Below are positions 58,668 to 64,000 of a stretch of DNA of 64,000 nucleotides, piece after piece. This DNA comes from Leptospira johnsonii. Lineage in GTDB: Bacteria; Spirochaetota; Leptospiria; Leptospirales; Leptospiraceae. Each line of letters begins with the position of its first letter. Position 1 is the stretch's first letter. The DNA is taken from contig NZ_BFAY01000005.1 in NCBI RefSeq assembly GCF_003112675.1, positions 444,310 to 508,309 on the forward strand, in the 5' to 3' direction. A model generated the notes under the pieces. The model saw only the letters and a program-made list of their open reading frames with translations. It had not been told where the DNA came from and made no database searches. The position numbers were made by a program, and so were the translations under genes.

Positions 58668-59887
58668 ACTTCGATATTCTTTTAGGGATCGGAGCCGCGG
58701 TCTTCGTCTTAATTTTTCTGACCTATGTCTTAGCTCCTACAAAAAACCAGACAAATTTGCTTTTCTGGTCGATCTTGCTGATTATCTGCGCAGCGATCAA
58801 CTTTGCTGTCTGGATCATACGGGATTGGAATGAAGAAGGTACTACATTACAATGGGTCTTGATAGAAGCAACGACCTTCGTAGGCGCGTTACTCATCTCT
58901 TCTAGCAGAACCGTAAAGTCTTTCCCAATTGCATGGAAATTTTTACTGATCAATTCTTTCGGACTTGGTATCGCATTCTTAGGGATCATTCTGATCCGCT
59001 CTTCTTTGCATGTGATCAACCAGCCTATCGAATTTTTGGCTGCAAATTCTGCTTCTCATCCAGAAATCATTTGGGTCGAGATCGGTCTCTGGCTTGCGAT
59101 CTTCGGATACACAGCGAAACTCGGACTCTTTCCGAACCATGTTTGGATAGAAGATACGTATGGAGAAAGTCCTACACAGGTTTCTTCCTTACTCTCTGCA
59201 TTCATTCCTGTTTCGGTATGTTTCGCACTTAGACCTTTTGTACATTTAGATCACCAACTTTTTCCACATACATTCAGTGGTGCGGACGGCTTACTGGTCT
59301 TAGGGATATTAACGATTTTATTAAGTATTTTTGCAGTATATGATCGTGACGATATCAGAAGAATTTCCGCAAAAGTTGCTCTTTTCCATACGGGAGCCTT
59401 GGCCGTTTTTCTTTGGATGGATCTAAACGAGACTGTTTTCTTATTCATGATGGCGACTAACCTTGTGGTGAAATCTCTACTGTTCATCAGCATGGGGATC
59501 GTGAGAATGGACGCAGGAAAAAGAGAGCTTCATAAGATCATACAGGCGGATTCAATCAATAAACCCGCTTTATCCTTATTCATTCTAGCACTATTCTTAG
59601 CATTCGTGATGCCTGGCTCGCCAATATTCGTGATGGATATAATCCTGATCAAGGCCGGACAGATCGGAGGAAAAACATTCGTAATCTTGGTTCCGATCTT
59701 AGGGATCGTATTCTTTGGAGTGATGTTGTATAAGCTCGCCCCTTTATTGAATATCAAAGGAAGACCATTCTCAAAGGATCTTTCCACCATTCTTAGGATC
59801 AGAATGACTAACGGCTTTTTGCTACTTCTACTTCTTCTCAGCACTGGATGCTGGGGATTTTACCTGTTATTACAAGGTGTATTATGA
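58664..59887 (+). CDS. hyfF: HyfF-like second antiporter subunit
   Basis: A 407-residue polytopic protein of the NuoN/ND5-like proton-channel family, shorter than HyfF of E. coli. The loop LGLFPNHVWIEDTYGESPTQVSSLLSAF (residues ~147-175) is the family HxW...P signature with the channel Lys just before it, and VALFHTGALAVFLWMD marks a later channel helix. It thus offers a second ion path. It overlaps hyfE by ATGA and hyfG by TATGA. Confidence 0.87.
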   Translation: MNFDILLGIGAAVFVLIFLTYVLAPTKNQTNLLFWSILLIICAAINFAVWIIRDWNEEGTTLQWVLIEATTFVGALLISSSRTVKSFPIAWKFLLINSFGLGIAFLGIILIRSSLHVINQPIEFLAANSASHPEIIWVEIGLWLAIFGYTAKLGLFPNHVWIEDTYGESPTQVSSLLSAFIPVSVCFALRPFVHLDHQLFPHTFSGADGLLVLGILTILLSIFAVYDRDDIRRISAKVALFHTGALAVFLWMDLNETVFLFMMATNLVVKSLLFISMGIVRMDAGKRELHKIIQADSINKPALSLFILALFLAFVMPGSPIFVMDIILIKAGQIGGKTFVILVPILGIVFFGVMLYKLAPLLNIKGRPFSKDLSTILRIRMTNGFLLLLLLLSTGCWGFYLLLQGVL

Positions 59888-61302
59888 AAAACGTTACCGG
59901 AATTTTTCACACTTCGGAAACGAAACAGACTCATCGTTTCTGGCTAACTCGAGATGGAATAGAGAAAGAAATTCTTTCTAAAACCGCGGAAAAAAGTTTA
60001 TATGAGGATCACTCGAATCCGATTTGGGTCCTCAGACATAGCCTAGGCATTGACCAAGGTGCGGAAGATTATTCTTCTATGGATTATGAGAGGTATCTAT
60101 CTCAGGATAGAAAACATCTTCTCGAAAAATTCCTGACCAAGTCCGGAATCAAGGATTTAGTATATAGAGGGATCAATGTCCCTGTTCCTTCTTCTTTTTA
60201 TTCACACGCTGTAGGACCGATCCACGCGGGCGTGATAGAACCTGGACATTTTCGTTTTATAGTAGAAGGAGAAGAGATCCAAAACCTGGATATTCGTCTA
60301 GGTTTTCAAAAAAGAGGCCTTCTTGCAAAAATGAAAGGACTGAACAAGGACTCTATCTCTCCTTATGCGGAAGCAATTTCCGGCGATTCTACGATCGCTT
60401 ATACAATTGCGTTCAGTAAAGCATTCGAAGAAGCTCATGGCATCCAAGTTCCAGAAGAAGTAAATTTCGCAAGAACGGTCCTTTTGGAAATAGAAAGGAT
60501 CGCTATCCATATCGGAGATATGGGTGCAATTGCGGGCGATATAGGCTATTATCCTCTCCAAGGTGTATGCGCCATGCAAAGAGGAGTTCCTTTGGGAGTG
60601 ATGGAAGCTCTAACAGGTTCTCGTTTCGGAAGAGGTGCATTGAGTCCAGGAAAAGTCAGACTTAAAAAAGAACTTACGGAATCTTTCTTAAATGATCTGG
60701 CAAAAAGGATCCAAGACGTTACTTCAGATGTGGCAGGCCATTTTGAACGAGCAGCAAACAAATCCACCAACAGAGAAAGATTGCAGATCTGTGGAGTGAT
60801 CACTCATAAACAGCTCAAAGATTTAGGCTTTGTGGGAATGGTGGAAAAATGCACAGGTTTTTCCAGAGATCTTCGTCATCACGATCCTAGTTATTCTCTC
60901 GCGGGAGAATCCATCAATTTGGGTCTGGATGCAGGCCAAATGAGCGGGGATGCTTGGGCAAGATTCTATCTTCGTTACGAGGAATTGAAGAATAGCGGGC
61001 GCTGGTTGACCAAGGCAATTCCAGTATTAAAGAATTTTCATAAAGCATATGAAAGTTTAGAAAAAACGAAAGTTTCCAAACCGAAAGCAGGAGTGTATTT
61101 CGGCTCTGCAGAAGGGTGGAGAGGTCCTGTTTTAGTTTCCTTCTCCTTAAATTCTTCCGGTGATATTTCAGAAGCGTATGTAAGAGATCCTTCCGTTCTG
61201 AACTGGCATGCTTTAGAACTTGCAGTTAGAGGGGAGAATATAGGGGACTTTCCTCTAAATAATAAATCTTTCAACCTCAGTTATGTGGGAGTGGATCTAT
61301 GA
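59884..61302 (+). CDS. hyfG: HyfG-like large subunit (NuoCD/hydrogenase large fold), NiFe ligands lost
   Basis: A 472-residue protein starting at ATG 59884, overlapping the hyfF stop. The N-terminal ~110 residues resemble NuoC. The rest is the NuoD/hydrogenase large-subunit fold: VGPIHAGVIEPGHFRFIVEG, LGFQKRGLLAKMKG, ARTVLLEIERIAIHIGDMGAI, GRGALSPGKVRLKKELTE, and the C-terminal DPSVLNWHALELAV...GDFPLNNKSFNLSYVGVDL. Where NiFe hydrogenases have the first CxxC, this has S166-G167-D168-S169, and the C-terminal CxxC is absent. It cannot bind a NiFe centre, so it is not a hydrogenase; a quinone site as in NuoD or a purely mechanical role are options. Confidence 0.88.
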   Translation: MKNVTGIFHTSETKQTHRFWLTRDGIEKEILSKTAEKSLYEDHSNPIWVLRHSLGIDQGAEDYSSMDYERYLSQDRKHLLEKFLTKSGIKDLVYRGINVPVPSSFYSHAVGPIHAGVIEPGHFRFIVEGEEIQNLDIRLGFQKRGLLAKMKGLNKDSISPYAEAISGDSTIAYTIAFSKAFEEAHGIQVPEEVNFARTVLLEIERIAIHIGDMGAIAGDIGYYPLQGVCAMQRGVPLGVMEALTGSRFGRGALSPGKVRLKKELTESFLNDLAKRIQDVTSDVAGHFERAANKSTNRERLQICGVITHKQLKDLGFVGMVEKCTGFSRDLRHHDPSYSLAGESINLGLDAGQMSGDAWARFYLRYEELKNSGRWLTKAIPVLKNFHKAYESLEKTKVSKPKAGVYFGSAEGWRGPVLVSFSLNSSGDISEAYVRDPSVLNWHALELAVRGENIGDFPLNNKSFNLSYVGVDL

Positions 61303-62111
61303 AACAAATCCAGGAAATCATCAATATATTCCGTCCGGCAAAAAATCTAAATTTCGAAAAGATGGGACCGACTAATCCGAATGCGAGAGGTATTCCAGTA
61401 CCTGCATCTAAAAAAGGATTTCATCTGGACAAATCGATAGAGAAGGTTTGTCCCACCGGAGGACTGAAGGTATCTTCCTCTAAGGAAGTAATATTCGATT
61501 ACGGCGCCTGTTTACAATGCGGTCATTGCGTAGAAGCCTCTTCCGGACAATTGGAAAATTCAGGATTCGTCCATGTATACTCCGTCGATAGAGAAGCTTT
61601 AAAAGTACGTTATATAGATGGGGTCCCCGTCGCCTACGAGGAAGAAGTTTCCGAAAACGTAAAACAGTTCCGTAAGATCACCAAAAACACAGGTTTTCAA
61701 TACAGAGAAGTTGCAGCAAGCGGGAATAACGCAACGGAAGCTGAGATTAATGCAAGTTTCAATGCAGTTTTTGACAGCGAAGCAAGTATGGTAAGAGTGG
61801 TGGCTTCTCCCAAACATTCGGATGCAGTCGTGTTCGCAGGACCTGTAGGACCGAATATGGAAATTCCTTTGCAAGTCGCCTGGGACACAACCCCTGGACC
61901 TAAAGCTCTGATTGCCTGCGGAACCGAAGCAGTTTCCGGCGGATTATTCCAAAGAGGGAAATTGCCAAAAGAGCCGGATCTATTTATCGGAGGAGACCCT
62001 CCTAGGCCGGATGTAATAGTAAGCGCGTTTCGTTATTTGATGGGCAGGAAGAAGTTCTCCTTCAGAGAAGAACTCTCCAAATTCATTTCGGAACGGCGCT
62101 CTAAATCTTAA
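61299..62111 (+). CDS. hyfI: NuoB/HyfI-like subunit fused to a one-cluster ferredoxin domain
   Basis: A 270-residue protein overlapping hyfG by four bases. The first ~95 residues are a reduced ferredoxin domain: C51 (VCPTGG) and C71/C74/C77 (CLQCGHC). In 2[4Fe-4S] ferredoxins these are exactly the four ligands of one cluster; the ligands of the other are absent. From residue ~150 the NuoB/HyfI fold follows (DAVVFAGPVGPNMEIPLQVAWDTTPGPK, then IACGTEAVSGG and GGDPPRPD). The CC pair, the GxCA Cys (here GTEAVSG) and the PGCPP Cys (here GGDPP) that hold cluster N2 are all replaced. It therefore keeps one possible electron carrier but no N2. Confidence 0.85.
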   Translation: MKQIQEIINIFRPAKNLNFEKMGPTNPNARGIPVPASKKGFHLDKSIEKVCPTGGLKVSSSKEVIFDYGACLQCGHCVEASSGQLENSGFVHVYSVDREALKVRYIDGVPVAYEEEVSENVKQFRKITKNTGFQYREVAASGNNATEAEINASFNAVFDSEASMVRVVASPKHSDAVVFAGPVGPNMEIPLQVAWDTTPGPKALIACGTEAVSGGLFQRGKLPKEPDLFIGGDPPRPDVIVSAFRYLMGRKKFSFREELSKFISERRSKS

Positions 62112-62131
62112 ATCTCCCAAACTGGAAGGTT

Positions 62132-63544
62132 TTACGTAGAAGAGATCATTTCTCCTGCGTAAAACGCTTCCTTTGTTTTTAAACCAATCCCGGAAAATTT
62201 ATCTTCGCCGTTTATATCGGAGATCACATCCGTAGGATAAGAGATCCTTGTATCCAATTTTGTATGGATAGGATAAAATCTTTTTTGGTCCAGATAGGAA
62301 TAAGTAGTTAAGATCACCACTTCCTGATTTTTAAAGACTGCTTCCAAATTACGGACCATCGTATTCACTCTGGAAGAAACGTTTTCATTAAAATCTTCCC
62401 AGCTCCTAAGTTCCCCAGAGATCTCCACATTCAAATGAATGATAGGAGGGTAGGGCTTAGGATCATTCTGCCTATTCTTCTCCAAAACTTTCTTGGCAAC
62501 GAGAAGGGCGTCGGTATCGTCCCCTCTTCCCGTTTTTACAAGAACCGCTTTATTTCTTTGTAATAGTTCGAAACCTTCTCCATAACAGATCAGCTCTTCA
62601 GCATGATCCAAATGTTTCCAACGCTCTTCCGCAGGTAATTTGGAAAGTTTACGTTTTTGGTTTAATGTATAAGCCACATTCCAGATAATTTGATATAACA
62701 AACTAGGAAAAAGTGTAGAAGGTAGATCCTTTATCCCGGAAAGTTTCTGATAAACAGCGTGGAATAGATCCGGTTGTATCAATTTTTGCGAATCTATTTC
62801 TCCGGAAGAAATGATACCGGAAATTTCTCGGATCAAAAAGGATTTAAGAGAAAGAGAAGTCTGGAAATCCGCGTAAAAATCTGGCACCTTTCCCGAAAAC
62901 AACTCTTCAGGAGTTTTAAATCCCACATTTTTGGAAATTGCAGGATCCTTAATTTGGTATTTTAAAAAAGCAGAATGGAATATTTCAGAAGGTTCGTTGA
63001 AGCCGAAATTTGCGACTATCTCCTGGGAATCTATAATCGTCCCATCATCGAAAACTAAAGTTTCCGACATCAGATCCGTATTTGTGATCCCTTCGATCAC
63101 GTAGAGTTGTTCCTTTGGGAAAACATTTCTGACTGCTTCTGCCTGTTCTTTGATGGCGGCACGGGCAGCTTCTTCATTTCCTCCATGAGCCGCACAACCT
63201 AGACCAGGAATATCGGACCTATGCATATATGCGATGAATAACGCGGGCATTCCGGGAGTGTTGCATAACGCGTCATTCACAACTCTATCAATACGGTTCC
63301 AAAACCAAAAATTGTTTATGTTAGTGGAAACAATATTTCCATCCGTTCTACCGAAACGGATCGTTGTAACGGGATATCCTTTTAACTTACTTCCGTGAAC
63401 TCTTCCGTCTATACATTTAGTGACTAATACTTTAGGAGTTCTTAAACTAAATTCACGGATCACATGTTTCATTCTATGAATTGTTTCAGATTGCAGAACA
63501 TTTTCTTTTAGATATTGATCTATGTATTCTTTTGCCGGTCCCAA
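62132..63544 (-). CDS. beta-carbonic anhydrase-like protein of the CsoSCA type
   Basis: A 470-residue protein from a TTG start supported by AGGAGA six bases upstream. Near the N-terminus, KCIDGRVHG gives the beta-carbonic anhydrase CxDxR motif (C44, D46, R48). H108 and C117 (YMHRSDIPGLGCAAHGGN) can complete the zinc site. The 64-residue C-to-H distance and the H-x8-C spacing differ from the classic H-x2-C and resemble the carboxysomal enzyme CsoSCA (H-x10-C). A ~330-residue C-terminal part without zinc ligands also fits CsoSCA. DabA has far longer spacing. There is no signal peptide. It converges on the hyf-like operon with 20 bp between. Activity is unproven. Confidence 0.65.
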   Translation of the reverse strand: MGPAKEYIDQYLKENVLQSETIHRMKHVIREFSLRTPKVLVTKCIDGRVHGSKLKGYPVTTIRFGRTDGNIVSTNINNFWFWNRIDRVVNDALCNTPGMPALFIAYMHRSDIPGLGCAAHGGNEEAARAAIKEQAEAVRNVFPKEQLYVIEGITNTDLMSETLVFDDGTIIDSQEIVANFGFNEPSEIFHSAFLKYQIKDPAISKNVGFKTPEELFSGKVPDFYADFQTSLSLKSFLIREISGIISSGEIDSQKLIQPDLFHAVYQKLSGIKDLPSTLFPSLLYQIIWNVAYTLNQKRKLSKLPAEERWKHLDHAEELICYGEGFELLQRNKAVLVKTGRGDDTDALLVAKKVLEKNRQNDPKPYPPIIHLNVEISGELRSWEDFNENVSSRVNTMVRNLEAVFKNQEVVILTTYSYLDQKRFYPIHTKLDTRISYPTDVISDINGEDKFSGIGLKTKEAFYAGEMISST

Positions 63545-64000
63545 TTGAATTCTCCTATCTTTAAGTCCGTAGAATACTTTCCCAATCCAGCAAGCTTCTA
63601 TTTATAATTCTAAAATAATAATATCCTCATCTCTTGGAAATCCATTTATGCGACAGAAGAATGGTCATAAGTTGAATAAAGATAGCATCTTTCAATTCGT
63701 GATCATCGCCTTATTTCCAGTCTATTTACATCCAAAATCGAAGTTCTAAAAATCCAAAAAAAAGGGAAAAACTCAATGAAATAGATACAAAAGTTATTTG
63801 ACCGGTTGAGCGACGTAATTAATATGGTCTTTACGCCTGAAGGAGTTCGCCTGGGAAGGAATGAACCTGAGGGGATCTAACAAGATCTTTGAAAACATAT
63901 AGAGTAGCGTGACCCGCGAGATTTTTAAACCTAAGAATCTCGCATAAACTGAAGTGAGCGATCATTTTAGTTTACCCGAAAAAATAATGAACAATTCATG
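63545..64000. other. unassigned 3' end of the window
   Basis: About 455 bp without a supported gene. It contains the promoter region of the carbonic anhydrase-like gene (minus strand), an 8-bp inverted repeat listed separately, and a frame of only 18 codons (63823-63879) that is too short to support. A gene may begin beyond the edge. Confidence 0.5.
63916..63943. repeat. inverted repeat GCGAGATT/AATCTCGC
   Basis: Perfect 8-bp arms (63916-63923 and 63936-63943) around a 12-base AT-rich spacer. There is no T run after it, so a protein-binding or RNA-structure role is as likely as termination. Confidence 0.45.

Noticed and set aside
55475..62111. A functional NiFe hydrogenase-4 or a standard NADH dehydrogenase
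   Set aside because: NiFe and N2 ligands are missing, and no NuoE/F/G-type or hydrogenase maturation gene is nearby.
62132..63544. Assignment as DabA (DUF2309)
   Set aside because: The protein is too short, and the distance from CxDxR to the His/Cys pair is about 60 residues, against roughly 170 in DabA.

Overview
The window is a 64 kb piece of a spirochaete chromosome, almost certainly Leptospira. The strongest evidence is the gene at 36686-38236, which matches the 516-residue Leptospira citramalate synthase including its catalytic R16/D17 and metal-binding H207/H209. Supporting signs are the complete type II secretion operon headed by a small lipoprotein, the B12-dependent ribonucleotide reductase, and many proteins that I know only as Leptospira-type hypotheticals. 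I cannot name the species. There are no rRNAs, insertion sequences or CRISPR arrays. One tRNA, tRNA-Asn(GUU), is present.

Layout. 1-3178: end of a degenerate HD-GYP protein, a YraN-like nuclease, a 65-residue orphan and comM/yifB. 3261-16863: a long plus-strand block with a lipoprotein, a LysM/M23 peptidase and gspC-D-E-F-G-H-I-J-K-L-M-N, closed by a shared terminator. 17002-20595: nrdJ on the minus strand. 20813-20888: tRNA-Asn, followed by 470 bp without a gene that holds several dyad symmetries, one resembling a XerC/XerD dif site. 21368-29449: two copies of a two-gene module (small membrane-anchored protein plus exported M19-dipeptidase-like protein with two Cys-rich repeats), separated by an inverted histidine kinase/LytTR regulator pair. 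29569-36243: a lipoprotein, a membrane protein, xseB-xseA, an AI-2E-type permease, DedA and an App1-like phosphatase. 36369-45586: a Smr-domain protein, cimA, pth, a xerC-hslV-hslU cluster, an HATPase-like protein, a lipoyl-domain protein, a metallophosphoesterase, an Mrp ATPase and an orphan. 45656-51861: ubiX/ubiA (menaquinone-type), a ferritin-like protein, a Lys-rich exported protein, ychF, and a 7TM sensor fused to an AraC-type DNA-binding domain.

52386-63544 is the most unusual region. It holds an SbtA-type bicarbonate transporter, a large outer-membrane channel of the alginate-export type, six genes of a hydrogenase-4/complex I-like membrane complex, and a convergent gene resembling the beta-class carboxysomal carbonic anhydrase CsoSCA. 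The hydrogenase-like large subunit has lost its NiFe ligands (CxxC replaced by SGDS). The NuoB-like subunit has lost the N2-cluster cysteines but keeps exactly one complete ferredoxin cluster. My inference is that this is an inorganic-carbon uptake or CO2-hydration system powered by an ion-translocating complex, in an organism without carboxysomes. The shared function is a hypothesis; the ligand losses and the gene order are read directly from the sequence.

Most genes are packed into operons with ATGA/TAATG-type overlaps. Three convergent pairs share their stop codons in a four-base palindrome. Start codons were moved from the longest reading frame wherever a Shine-Dalgarno site, a signal peptide or a promoter supported another choice.
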